Assembly: GCA_027605045.1 (NCBI GenBank)
Contig: JAQFWX010000010.1
Coordinates: 1,058,879-1,122,878, forward strand
Direction: 5' to 3'
DNA: 64,000 nt
Origin: Phallus indusiatus
Taxonomy: Eukaryota; Basidiomycota; Agaricomycetes; Phallales; Phallaceae
Position numbers and translations under genes: made by a program. Shown piece after piece: positions 24,924-36,938 of this stretch. Position 1 is the stretch's first letter. Each line of letters opens with the position of its first letter. A model generated the notes under the pieces. The model saw only the letters and a list, made by a program, of their open reading frames with translations. It did not search any database and was not told the origin of the DNA.

Positions 24924-26793
24924 TTAAAGCCTGGACCTATTCCTCACACCCCATCCGTGAACAAAAATCTGCCTCACTTCCTCCAATCCCAATCCCGCCG
25001 TCTCAGGATACCACCCTAGACAGAATATCCACCCCAACAAACACAAACCTGCATAAAAACCAAATGCCCCCGATGGAGTAATACGATTCATGAGTGACAG
25101 ATATGTCGAGTTGATGAGCAAATTGCACGACCAATTTGTGGCCGTTGCAAGTGATGTGCCGATACCTCGGACTATTGAATGGATGAGAAGGAATTTTCGA
25201 ATAATCAAAAGCTGAGAACTCGGACGTACCTTCTAAGCTGAATAATTCTCCTTGCTGCCAGGGGACATTTCCTAATCCTGTAGCGTATGACGCTACGAAT
25301 AGGATCATACTTAATAAGACAAGTGCAGACCATGCGTTGGAGTATTTTGTCCCTTCAACCAACTGATTATGTGTCTGAAGTGTCAAAACTTTGAAAGAAA
25401 GGGTATTGAATTAACGGACATCTGATATTCATAATTCGGTACTCACAGTGAAACGAAATAGCTCCTAAACCCAACCCTACAATCATACCAGGTGAAGTTG
25501 TAATCATAATCCTCCTTCTCCCGATGATATCGATGTATTTAACAGCCACGAGCGTGAAAAGGAAATTTGTCGCTGCGATGATCGTTCCAACTGCCGTGGG
25601 ATTATTGAATCCTATAGATTGGAATAAACTCGCGCTGTAGTACATTAGTGTGTTGAAGCCGCAGAGTTGTTGGAATGCTTGGAGAACGCATGCTACGACT
25701 GTGAGGGCAGTTCAGCTTGAGTGGGGACAATTTAGTTTCAAAAACATACTTAAGGCTCGTCTGTTTACGCCCTCAAAAAATAACATCTTTGATCGCTGGG
25801 AGAAAGTATAGGAATTCATTATCGTAATGCTCTGTTGGACGTCCTCGCACAACGCATGAAGCTGAGAATCAACTTCCTCCTCCTGAGCCGCACTTTTCTC
25901 GTCTTTATTATTCTCATCCGCTTCGTGCATCTTAACACCACAAACCAAAGCCAACACTTTCCTAGCTTTATCAACTCTCCCCCAACGCACCAAAATCCTC
26001 GGACTCTCAGGCATAAAAACCAACAAAACAGCCTGCACAAACGCAGGAACAGCACCGAGCCCGACCATCCACCTCCACCCGCCTCTCGTGCGCTCGAAAG
26101 CCGCGCCAATCCCATACGCAACGACCTGTCCCCCCGTGATGAGGACGACGTTGAGGGTGACCATTCGTCCGCGCCATTTCCAGTTGCGCGGGCTGAGTTC
26201 TTGGATGTACACGGGCGCAACGCAGGATGCACCGCCGACGCCTAATCCGACGAGGAGACGGCCTGCGATCATCGTTCTGACGTTGTGTGAGAGAGATTGG
26301 ACTAATGCTCCTGCGATAAAGAGGACGTCGGCGATGAGAAGGGAGGGTCGGCGTCCTGTGTAATCCGACGATGCTCCGGCTGCGAGACTTCCTAATAGAG
26401 CTCCGAGTGTTGTCGCTGATGTTATTAATTCCTATATAATGAATGATGTCGAGTTTTTTATAAGATTAAGTGTGCAGGAGACAAAGTATGTACCTCTTGT
26501 AGATCACTTAATTTTTGAGGACCTAGGTCGCTGCCGATTGTGACGAGCGCACCACTTATGACGCCTGTGTCATATCCGAAAAGTAAACCGGATATACTGG
26601 TGAGTAAGACAAGAAGGTAGATCGTCAATGTTGGACGGAGCGAAAAAGACGATGCTGGAGAAGAAGTGACATTGAAATCGATATTTTTGACTTTATCGTC
26701 GCTCTTTTGGGGATCATCAACAGTAGAGTCGACTAAGATTTCATTATCGATTGATTCCGATGACTTTCCTCGACGATCTTCATGTTTAGACAT
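24924..26793 (-). CDS. MFS sugar transporter, myo-inositol (ITR) type
   Basis: A twelve-helix major facilitator of the sugar-porter family in the plasma membrane. The ATG at 26793 gives [18 protein letters not shown]; a hydrophilic N-terminus of about 55 residues precedes the first helix. Signatures: [17 protein letters not shown] (TM1), [20 protein letters not shown] (the GR[K/R]-type loop), [46 protein letters not shown] and [10 protein letters not shown]. The [15 protein letters not shown] and NVPWQQ blocks resemble fungal myo-inositol transporters more than hexose carriers. A long acidic loop ([20 protein letters not shown]) sits between TM6 and TM7. Four to five introns. The substrate is a family-based inference. 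Confidence 0.83.
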
Positions 26794-28144
26794 TCTTAAA
26801 ACGCTCAACAGTGAATCTGAAACGGAAAACAGTTTCAGAGGTCAAATCCAATCTTTGCTTTGTCTAGAATCAACGACGTTAAAATTAAACATGAGCAAGA
26901 CGGTCAGTGCCACGTTTACCTTGATAAGGGAATGAGGAAAAAAGAGGGTGGAAAAAAAGAAGATTTGCTAGTCTTGGCCCCACTTATATATTTCTGCAAT
27001 TATCGGATATCATCCTATAAATGGTGATTGAATCAATACCGTGCGGTGTGACTGGTACCACATATGTACTCATAATTTCAATTGAATGGTGGGACTCGTG
27101 ACTTGGACAACCTTGTCCTCTCTCTTCTTTTCCCTCTCTGTCCCATATGGTTGGAGCTTCCATTGGCGTCATGGATTCGAGCTTCGGACCGACCCACGCC
27201 CACTATCTTGAAGCTCTTGCGCCGAGTTCGAGATTTAACCTGGCGTTTAGGCTGACAATTGTTGAGATCTTCGTGTTACCAATAGAAGACAGAGTAAAGC
27301 ACTCGTACGAGCACATTAATTCAGGTCAAGTCATTTCGGAGAGCTCCGAGCTCATACTTCTGGCATACCTGGCCGCGGTCAATAATTAGGGAGACGCTCA
27401 GGTGATCAAAGAAATGTGGCGCAACAATCTACACTGTGCGGACGATATTAGATCCGATACAATGCCTTCCTTTTACTGTGCATACCTTGGACAATACAAT
27501 CAACGATGATCAAGGGACAGCCCATCGCCGAAGAGGAAGAGCTGAAGGTTTTACGCGTACCTCATGCACTGGTAAAGCCAAGCGTGTGAGAAGATCGCCT
27601 TTTAAAAATCTAGTTGGCGAACAATAAAAATTTCTTCATAGAAGGTACTGATTGGACCCCTTGGATTCTTTAACGTTTTGGGGAACGGACTCCGGAGTAG
27701 CGAATAGCGGCAGGCGGAACTTTTAGACGCCCGGCATGGAAGGTGAACACAACCTGTGCCACGGACTTTCCGCCGGTTAACGCTTTGATATTTATCATAA
27801 ATAACCTCGCCTCCTTTCTTGTACGTTTTTTCTCTTTTCTTTCTCCCACATTGCTTTTTCTCTAAAATTTGTTTTCCTGCGTTTCGTGGGTTACCTCAGT
27901 CTGAGTTTGGCGTGGGACGACTAGTCACGAGAACGGCTGGCTGGGTACTAAGCCAGAGTATAGAATTCGTTGTACGTTGTTTCTACAAAATTCATCCTTA
28001 ACTGCTGTTGACACCACGTCTGCTGCGAAATATCCTTCAGCATAGTCTATTTAAATTTCTGCAGATCTCGCACCACCCAGTCATAACGACCTCTTTTACC
28101 CTATTCAACAACCTGCTCGCATTTATAAGATAATCTACACATCC
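26794..28144. other. Divergent 1.35-kb promoter region
   Basis: It separates the minus-strand transporter from the plus-strand FNX1-like gene. ORFs of 60-80 codons inside lack any motif. The stretch contains no recognisable gene. Confidence 0.4.
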
Positions 28145-30995
28145 ATGACGAACATCAGCGTCACAGAAACAACACCTCTATTGATAGAGGCAAGGCAAGA
28201 GCCCAATGCCGATGATGTTCTCGTCATTACCGTCGACAATAGCGATGATGCGAACGTGCAGGCCGTCGTAGAACCTCATGGTCAATCGGATGCTGGTTTA
28301 TTAGCTATTTCATCTCCATCAAAAGACCCCGAGAATGATTCTAGTACCCTTGGTCCAATGGAAATAACACCTTCCAATAGAAGGTTTATCCTTGCTGGCA
28401 TATGGATGGGTACCTGTCTTGCCGTAAGTACCACCCGAAGCTTTATTGAGCTTGGCAATTCCCTTTAAATGACACTCCTCCGATTACTGTAGTCCTTAAA
28501 TAGTGCGTTATCATTTCTTTTCTGAATCCAACCGAGTTGTATTATTAATATACATCCTATTATAAGGCACCCTCGTCGCCACCCGTACGTGACTATTTTA
28601 TGAAACTTCTGTAATATAATGTTCAAGTACTACCCTTCTTCCTTTTCACAGTCGTCTCCTCCATTTCATCAGAATATCAAGCGGCAAATCAGGCAAGTTG
28701 GTTAGGTACAGGGTGCGTCTAATATCCACAACAAGCCGAGAGCCAATCACAAGATTCATATTCGGGTAACACCAAAACCAACCCATGCAGGTACCTTCTC
28801 GCAACATGCACTTTCACACCACTCTACGGGAGATTATGCGATATGCTGGGTCGTCGTCGTGCGCATCAGACGGCTGTCTTATTCGCGGGACTCGGGACAC
28901 TATGTTGTGGGTTATCTCGGAATTTACCAATGCTTATCGCCGCCAGATTCGTAAGCTTCATGATCCACCGCCCCTATCTTGATACATCGATTTTTACTCT
29001 TTCTCCCCTTCTCTGAAAGTTGAGCGGCGCAGGAGGAGGTGGATGTTATGTTACGGCTTCCGTTATTACGAGTGACATGTACAGTCTTAGACATAGAAGT
29101 CTGACACAAGGAATTGCGAGTGTATTCAATGCGGTATGTTCTTTTTGGGCCACGGGTATTTTTCACCCATTCACATTACTTTAGGCTGGTCAAAGTATCG
29201 GTGGGCCGATTGGAGGTTATATCAGCGATCGATATGGTTGGCGCTGGGCTTTCCTCCTTCAGATGCCTATCTATGTCGTATCGTTCCTTATGACGGAATA
29301 TAATCTCAATTATGTAACACCGGTATGTGCATTCCGAAATTACCCCGTCCCTTGTAGTTCTAAAAGCTACTGTTGTAGGGTAAAAGTAAAAACACTAAAG
29401 AGACAATCAAGAAGATTGATTATGGTGGTAGTCTATCGCTTTTCCTCTCGGTAAACTTTTTCTATCATACATATGTCGGTACCCTTTGAAACTCATACTC
29501 TCTCAGATCGGCTCTTTCTTGGCTTTCCTCAGCTTCAAATACAATGAAGAACTCCCTTGGGACTCTCCTCGGGTGATAGCGTCTGTAGTCATGTTCATCC
29601 TAATGGCCATTGTCTTCGTCATCATTGAATTGTTCGTCGCTGAGAAACCTATCATGGCGCCTTCGCTGTTGAAGCAACGTATACCAGTTTTAGTCGGGCT
29701 CAGTAACTTTTTGGTGCGTTATATAAATTTTACTTATCTAATTTTGTTGCACATCTAAACATTGAAACAAAAAAGATATCGGTTTCTAATATCTGTTCCT
29801 TATACTTCTTTCCAATGTTCTTCGAAACTGTCATGTTGACTTCTGCATCTACGGCTGGATCGCATTTGCTCCCAAAGAGTGTCGGAATGACAAGTGGATC
29901 TCTGATCGCTGGGTAAGTTGATGCGTTGCGTAGTTACGATACCTCATTTAGAGGATACTGATTGATTTTTTAGAATGATTATGTCAAGAACCGGAGAGTA
30001 CGGACTGCTATGTAATCTAGGTGGATTGGGTAACATCATCAGTACCGTAAGTAGCAGTAAAGGTAATTACCATTTGATTGAACGGCCTAAATAATATGTC
30101 TTTCTTGCGTTCAGTTCCTTATAGCAAGCATGGATGAAAACTCGAGCTGGGTGGTACAATGGTTTAGTATTGTTGGTTTCTCTTCACATTTACGGCACAA
30201 CCAACACCTATTAAACAACTTTTTTTTCGTGTAGGCACCCCTCGGCTTAGGTTCTTCCATTGTAAATCAAGCAACCCTCATTTCTTTATTGGCACACGTT
30301 CAGCGTTCGTCTTATTTATGGTGGCTTTTGCGTCTCGAGCTGTACTAACCAATTACCCCCTTAAAAAACAGAAAGCCAAATCGCCGTTGCGACAGGTTTT
30401 GGACAGCTCTGGAAATGTATAGGACAGGTTACCGGTGTAGCTATTCCGTCCGCTGTATTCCAGTACCTTCTCACTCGTGAACTGAGCGCACGGATTACTG
30501 GTCCTGGTTCGGATGATGTGTGTATGCTTTAAATAAATGTCGATATTTCTCTAATCAATATGGTTTGGGTTTTCAGATTATAAATCGGATTCGACATTCT
30601 TCAAGACTGGTCAAAACTCTACCACTCGACCTTCAAAGAGCTGCTCGTGACTCGTATGGTGTTGCACTACGAAGGGTGTTTTGGTACCTCGCGCTTTCTA
30701 CTGTTGTAGCCTTTCTTATCCGTTTCGGGGTAATGTTTTGTTTTCCGACGCAAAGAATTCTTATATTTACTTTATTTCGCTTTTTTTTCGATGATTTTAG
30801 ATTCCTGCGAAGTCTTTGGATGATCCTACATCACTTCGTCATAGAAAGGAACATGCGCAGCAGCAGCATGAACAGGCCGAGGGACAAAGGCAAGGTCAAG
30901 ATGAGGATACTATGGACGCTGATACCCCTCAAACTCAAACCCAAACAGGGAGGACTAATAATTCAGTAATGAATGGAAATGGGACTGTTGTCTGA
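28145..30995 (+). CDS. FNX1/Vba-like vacuolar MFS transporter, copy 1
   Basis: A DHA2-type major facilitator resembling fission yeast Fnx1 and the yeast vacuolar basic amino acid transporters, so probably a vacuolar-membrane amino-acid or drug/H+ antiporter. The N-terminus carries the ETTPLL motif, a dileucine-type sorting signal. The first helix starts RRFILAGIWMGTCLA; then SLNSTLVATLVSSISSEYQ is assembled from micro-exons 28493-28502 (10 nt) and 28567-28584 (18 nt). Further signatures: ATCTFTPLYGRLCDMLGRR, IGGPIGGYISDRYGWRWAF and GVALRRVFWYLALST. A hydrophilic Gln-rich tail ends at 30995. Spliced in about a dozen exons. Paralog of 36939-39694. Confidence 0.82.
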
Positions 30996-31312
30996 ATTAA
31001 CACTCTTCCTTTACTGCCAGTGGAGCTGGGCACTCCGCCGTCAGACTATTAGCTCACTAGTCGTCTAAAATAGTATATGTATATCGATTCTCAAACCTAG
31101 ACTTTTACTATTCCTTTTCATTTTTGTGGATTAGCGTACATATGTAAATAGTACAAAACTTCAGCATTAATCTGAAACCTTGAGCTTGATAAAGACTGAC
31201 AAGACCTGCGCGGTGGTGCATTCACGTGGCTATCAGGGGCAATGTGACACGCGTTGTCACAGGTTTTTGTCCCAAGCCCGTCCTTAACCCGTCCTTTCTA
31301 CTCCGTCTACCT
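30996..31312. other. Intergenic, no gene seen
   Basis: About 320 bp with the 3' UTR of the transporter and the promoter of the RING gene. Nothing else recognised. Confidence 0.35.
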
Positions 31313-32639
31313 ATGCCACCAAAACGCAAAGCTATTGACTACAATTATACCGGAGAAACTGTCGCTAGACGGTCGAAACGTATCAAAACCGTAAATGCTG
31401 AGGCCGGAAGTTATGAACAGCTGGAATTCCCAGTTGAAGCTCCAGTTGAAGCTCCCGTTGAAAAACGTCTCGCGAGACTGAAACCATCCTGTCCCAAAGC
31501 TATTTCTGAAAGAGTCGATCGAGTTATGACACAGCGGTTTTTTATGATTGAGCGGGAGCGAGATGATGGTGAATTGAGAGAGGAATTTAAGGTTTTGGGA
31601 TCTACGTGGGTAGACTGCTATTTTTGCTGCTCATTTGATGTGGTTTGATGTATTATATTAGAGGAAACGTGGGCGATATCATTAATTAAAATCACCGGTT
31701 TAAATCGTTTGATTAAATCGTTGTCTATTAGGTCTATACTGTGGTAATTGATAGGCTTCCTTCTTGTGACTGTAAGTGGCTGAGCGTCTCCGGAGTCTTT
31801 TTCTTTGTCTTTGATGGCCGATTTTTTGTATTCCACCAGGTCCCGATGCGTCAAAGGGGAACCATTGTAAACATATTCTTTTTGTTTTTTTAAAAGGTAC
31901 GTGTGCAATGCATGATTTTCGAAAACATGTCTCATGACCCATACAGTCTTGGCTGTTCCTCTCAGCTCTCATCTCTACTACCAAAAGTGACGTATATTCT
32001 TTAGCTGAACATCCGTCATCCAAACTGATCTTAATTTAGAGCTTTGATTACCTCTGAGCTGGAAGAAATTTTCGCCAACGCTCCTGTAGCTCCCAACTCT
32101 TTGACGAACAGTCGCATCAAAGCGGCGTATGCGAAAGCCACAGGAAAAGAGGTTGAAATAGACGAACTCGAAGCTAAAGCTTTGGAACCCGATGGCAAAA
32201 AACGTATACCACAAGAAGGAGACGACTGTCCTATTTGTTACGAAGATATGCACGGAGTTGACACCAAGACGCTCGTTTTCTGTGAAACCTGCGGGAATGC
32301 GTTACATAAGGAGTGTTTCCAGAATTGTAAGTTAGGCAAACCTCAATCTGATGACACCAGATAAACTATATTTCTCTTAGGGGCTCGGAGTAAGACACCG
32401 GTTACGTGTGTGTATTGTCGTGCCGAATGGAGAAATGCGTCTACGAGTGAGGTCGCCAGCAGTTCCAAAGGCACAATAAGTGCAGATGGTTATCTTAATC
32501 TTGGTTCTGTTGCGGGGCTCAGTCCTGTTCGTGATACTTCCAGTTGTAAGTGTCGTACAAACCTGATTCTTTATTCATGACCGAGTTTCTTTCCTCAGAT
32601 TACCATGGTCCTAGATATGGATACAGACATTATTATTAA
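31313..32639 (+). CDS. SWIM-RING E3 ubiquitin ligase
   Basis: A nuclear or cytosolic ubiquitin ligase of the ZSWIM2/MEKK1-like fungal type. It begins MPPKRKAIDYNYTGETVARR, a basic, NLS-like start. A SWIM zinc finger (CDCPDASKGNHCKHILFVFL, CxCxnCxH) follows after RFFMIERERDDGELREEFKV, and then a RING finger (DDCPICYEDM ... FCETCGNALHKECFQNW ... VTCVYCRAEW). The tail ends RYGYRHYY. Start chosen at 31313; an upstream in-frame ATG codes a poor leader. Eight or so exons include one of only 7 nt (31662-31668), which restores frame between GST and NVYTV. The exon boundaries around 31880-32035 were fixed by homology (KVLAVPLSSHLYYQKALITS). Confidence 0.85.
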
Positions 32640-32909
32640 TTGTATTTTACAATTACTTGAATATGAGTAAAGCTAATAAATTCGTGTTACTTTGAAACCA
32701 ACGCTACGGAGTGTGGACTGGCGTTCTGAAAGGTACTCGCAACGACTTCACTTCGTGTAATGTTACTAGCTTACAAGGTTCACAGACATTGTTTATCAAC
32801 TTTATATTTCGACTTCATATTTCATTTGTGAGTAAGTTCGTTACATTTCTAATAGCCCTTGTATTAAATAATTGGTTAATTGACCACTTCTTTCCCCGAA
32901 CATCCTACT

Positions 32910-34040
32910 TTAAGACGAGCTTTTAACACAGTATGCTCCCCCAGCGAGGAGATTTGTGCATTGAGCATTGACTTCGGGATTCAGTGCTATGAATGCTGAG
33001 AGGGTAGTATCAAACATCGTTTCAATAGTTGCGCAACTCTGGCCGGACTGGACAGTAAAGAACTCTGTGCATCCTGCAGTGATGGTTCCCGGAACGACGT
33101 TGTTTGGAATGCCTGCGGGGACTGAAAGAGTGCTTTGAACGCAATAGGCTTCGCCGAGAAGGAGGTTGTCGCAGTTGTTGTCAATTTCGGGGTTGAATGT
33201 CTGGAGTGCGGTAAAGGAGACGTTAAATTGTGCCTCAAGGCTTGTGCAACTATCGCCAGACACGATTGTGTGGAACGCGGTGCAGGATCCATTCGTAATA
33301 GTACCAGTGGCAGTATTGGCAGGCGCAACGTGGAGGTTAGTGTTGATGGTAACGACGCAATAAGCTTCACCGAGGATTAAATTCGTGCAGCCCGGGTTCA
33401 CTTGGGGATTCAGTGCATCGAAAAGTTGGGTGCTGATGCCGCCCTCAGATGCGAGATCGGGGCATGATTGTCCTTCCGAGACGGTGGCGTATCGAACACA
33501 TCCCGAAGTGATGGTGCCGGGAGAAACATTGCTCGGAATAGTCGTCAAGTTGCTCGTTTGGACGCAGTAAGCCGAGCCGACGGCGAGGTTGTTACAAGCA
33601 GAGTCGATTTCGGGGTTCATGATTTTGAATAGCGTATCACTAATGTTGAACTGGGATTCGATAGATGGACATGTATCGGTTGATCCAACGGTGAAAAGCT
33701 GGGTGCATCCTTGGGTAATCGTTCCAGGTTCAACTTGCGAATTGCCACTAGTACTGGCCTGCTTAACGCAATAAGCCTCTCCCGCCGCGAGATTAGTACA
33801 CCCGGCATTGATCTCGGGATTCAGCGAACGGAAGAGTGCATCGGTGATATCGAATTCTTGTTCAATGGATTGACACGTCTCGCCTGACGCGAGCGTATGG
33901 AACTCGCCACATCCCGTGGTGATGGTGCCGTTCGCGACATTGTTGGGGACTGAAGTCTGACGACGAAGGAGAAGAGGAGAAGCAAGGACAAACTTGCTCA
34001 GTGCAACAGCGATGAGTGAGTAAGAGCTGAGACGTGTCAT
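32910..34040 (-). CDS. Secreted protein with five LysM domains
   Basis: A single-exon gene of 376 aa. Signal peptide MTRLSSYSLIAVALSKFVLA, then five tandem LysM units of about 70 residues. Each has the pattern TxxC...F.TV.SG..C.xIe..F......F..LNPEi...C.NL..GeAYCV; linkers contain NNVxPGTITxGC. LysM modules bind chitin oligomers, so it may mask or bind the cell wall, as do LysM effectors and cell-wall LysM proteins. Four conserved cysteines per unit imply disulfides. The repeats are alike but diverged (LNPEINAGC, MNPEIDSAC, LNPQVNPGC, FNPEIDNNC, LNPEVNAQC). Start chosen at 34040; the upstream in-frame extension lacks a signal peptide. It ends KSSS at 32910. Confidence 0.9.
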   Translation of the reverse strand: MTRLSSYSLIAVALSKFVLASPLLLRRQTSVPNNVANGTITTGCGEFHTLASGETCQSIEQEFDITDALFRSLNPEINAGCTNLAAGEAYCVKQASTSGNSQVEPGTITQGCTQLFTVGSTDTCPSIESQFNISDTLFKIMNPEIDSACNNLAVGSAYCVQTSNLTTIPSNVSPGTITSGCVRYATVSEGQSCPDLASEGGISTQLFDALNPQVNPGCTNLILGEAYCVVTINTNLHVAPANTATGTITNGSCTAFHTIVSGDSCTSLEAQFNVSFTALQTFNPEIDNNCDNLLLGEAYCVQSTLSVPAGIPNNVVPGTITAGCTEFFTVQSGQSCATIETMFDTTLSAFIALNPEVNAQCTNLLAGGAYCVKSSS

Positions 34041-36938
34041 GACTATTGAATTGACTTCGATTGAGAGGTGGGTGTATGCACACTGAAGAACACAGATGAG
34101 GCGACCAGGGTTTTTATACATCGTAGCTCGAACGGCATGGGAAATTTTCATTGCAAAGCGCGTCAATCGCATCGAAAAAATGATTCCAATTGTCCCTAAA
34201 ATGTCCAATTCCAGATATTACTGGGCAACAGAACATCCCCGCAAGCACGGATTACCGCGAGCAGGTCTAAAAACACCGGTTTCGTTGTTCGACGCATGCG
34301 GTCCTCCTTCTGATGATTTTTTTCTCGTCCACTGACGCACCGTTGTTTACTTTCTCTGACAAACTGAGGTATGACGGCAACGAACTGAGATATAGCAGCG
34401 ACAGGTCGGTGAGTCAAATAGCAGCCAATTTCATATTTGTTCCTGAAATTCATCTCGACTAATAAGACTTCCCCTTAAATACTAAATAGCTTGGGGAAGT
34501 CATCAACAAATTTGCGAGGAAATCTGACTCTCTTGGTGACATCATCAGTTTATTTTCAAATCTGCATCTGCAAACATCGCAGTCGAGTCTCGGCGTTGAT
34601 GAGCGTCAAACCACTCAGCCAATCAATTAACCAACATCAGTCGTCTAAAATCGTTTGAAACCATCAGAAAGCTTTTCTTTCAATGAGGCGGTTTTCGCAA
34701 GCATGCGACGCTGTGTTTTGCTCCTTTTTACGCATTTTTGACTCAATCGGCTTCTAGCCTGCCGGACATCGAAGACATCTGAGTCGTTCCTGGACAAACG
34801 TTGGTACTGGATATTCCCACCGATATTCGGAGAATTGAACAGCAGTTTTCAGAATGTTAGCGTTGGCTGGTGGAACTGAGCAGGAAGCTCAAGAATGCAT
34901 CAACATGCGTCTGGCTTTTTAATCCTAGTATACCAGACTCAGGAAAATCTCACCCACGGGCGAGATCAAGGATATACGCAAAGAGAAAGACGTGATAAAA
35001 CGGAGAAATCAATTACATAAAGACAGAAAAGGAAAACAGTTAAAAGTCATTTATATCTTTATAACGAAATCGTAGAGCAGTATCGGCCTGGGTATGAATG
35101 AAAGCTGGGGTTTGTCACCTTGTTCAAACACCATAACCTCCATAAAAAAAGGCTTGAAAACTAACGGGTGTCAGTAAGCTAGAAGGCGCATATATATACG
35201 GCAGAGAAACTGTTCTTCTACAGCCTTTGTTGGTCACTTAAAGATTCCGGTTATACCCGTCGCCGAGCATGTCGTGACTCGTCACTAAAGGAACTCTAGC
35301 CTATAGGCTACAGTGACACTCAGGCATCTCGCATCAGACGTCGCTTAGGAAATGCATTCGGCCTATTTCCTGCGTTCTTCTCAATATTGAACTTCCTAAT
35401 CCCTCATAAACGCTGCTTCCGCTTGGAATGTTCTTCAAAGCCTAGTTTCATGGTGTTCGTCGTTGCCCTAAATGAAATCTCGGGATTTTGCAAAACTAAT
35501 ATCTCCGTTCCTTCTTTCCTACGTTCAATATTCGGAGCTTCAATCATCAGAGTCGCCATTTCGATGCTTGTTGCAATATACCAAGTCAACGGTAAATGAT
35601 TCAGAACGAATTTAGTAACAAAGTACAGGCACCTGGGAGAAGAGAAGGGAGAGGCTTCCTTGTGAAACCTAACCAGCCCAAACCATGGGGATTGATCGAT
35701 GAGTTTCATTAATAACGGTGATTTATTTGCTAGCAGTAGTCGCCGTGGCTCTTCAGCAACTTGAACTACTCTATTACTTGTGTAAGCGTATACCGTTCCG
35801 GTAGTAACTGGAGTTTCTTGATTCCTCCGCTTAGTATTATGACAGTCACTCAGGCTTGATCTTTTAAAATGCATATATATGTTTGTATCTCCTATCGCTC
35901 CTGAGATCATACAATAATATATAACCTACAGCCCTTGTTGAATTGTGCCATCCTGTGGTTAGTTAGTATTGATAGTACTGACACATCATCGAGGTCTCTA
36001 TGCCTGTAGACCCCAAAATAACCGCACTAGAAGGCTGACCAATTGTACTTTGAGTATACATGATCGTCCGAATCATTCCTGAACGCAAGATCACAGTCTC
36101 TTATGCGGATAGGTGTTAACCGAAAGTTCGCACGCGTAATATGACACGGCGTGGCGTTGCCGTTTGTTTTGTTACGTGTTACGCATGTTACGCGTTACCG
36201 ACACGTGTTTACTCAGCCACTGCATCGTGCCCTCCTATTAAGCGACCCATTTCTCAATGACTTTTATAATTGAATCAAAAAAATTGAGGGGTTGACCAGG
36301 AAACGTGGAAAGTTTAGAGCGGAGTCGTGAAACATAACATGAGGAGATTTTCATTTGATGTGATAAAGGAGCGCTTAAGGAGCGGTTAGTAGCATTGCTG
36401 TCTATGCGGCGTCTTTCTGCAAATAAGCTTTACACGCAAACGGTCTAGTTTGAGAGGTAAGATGCATAACTCCTAACTCCACTGTTTGATTATAGGAGTA
36501 TACTCATAGCCAGTCATAGCCCCGTCGCGCGTCACGAGTCATTTTGTAGACTGAATACTGTATATCGTCTAGTACGTACCCCTGGAATTGAATAAATATT
36601 CGATCGACACTCTTCTCAATTGATTCATATCTAGGCTCTCCTCACTCCGCATCCAATTGTCCAATAGAGAAAAAGATTTCATTTCATTTGATAAGATTCA
36701 ACTCCCAGGCTCCTCGAGTACTCATATATGACGGGGAGAGAAGAATCCGATCCAACTGAATTGGATGAACCGGTTAACCGTCCCACTACACATGTCGTAT
36801 TATGGTGGAATGAAATGATAGAACAATGCGTACAGCGTGCACAAAAGGGGACCAAGCGTGAAGCAGAGATACATATAAGAACAATCGTTCCCAGTCGCAA
36901 TTGGAAAAATCTCCCATCTCAGAATTCCAGTTTCGGAA
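34041..36938. other. 2.9-kb gene-poor region
   Basis: No gene is supported. A minus ORF of 168 codons (35404-35910) has no motif. A cluster of GTTACG-type hexamers lies at 36171-36199. The last 300 bp precede the second FNX1-like gene. Confidence 0.4.
36171..36199. repeat. Cluster of four GTTAC(G/C) hexamers
   Basis: GTTACG begins at 36171, 36178 and 36187, and GTTACC at 36194, spaced 7, 9 and 7 bp, about 740 bp upstream of the copy 2 transporter. It could be a regulatory site cluster or simple chance repetition. Confidence 0.3.

Noticed and set aside
27147..27627. Short ORFs between the two divergent transporters
   Set aside because: 60-80 codons, no motif; consistent with promoter DNA.
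35404..35910. 168-codon minus-strand ORF
   Set aside because: No recognisable motif, and it lies in a long gene-poor region; an ORF of this length can occur by chance.
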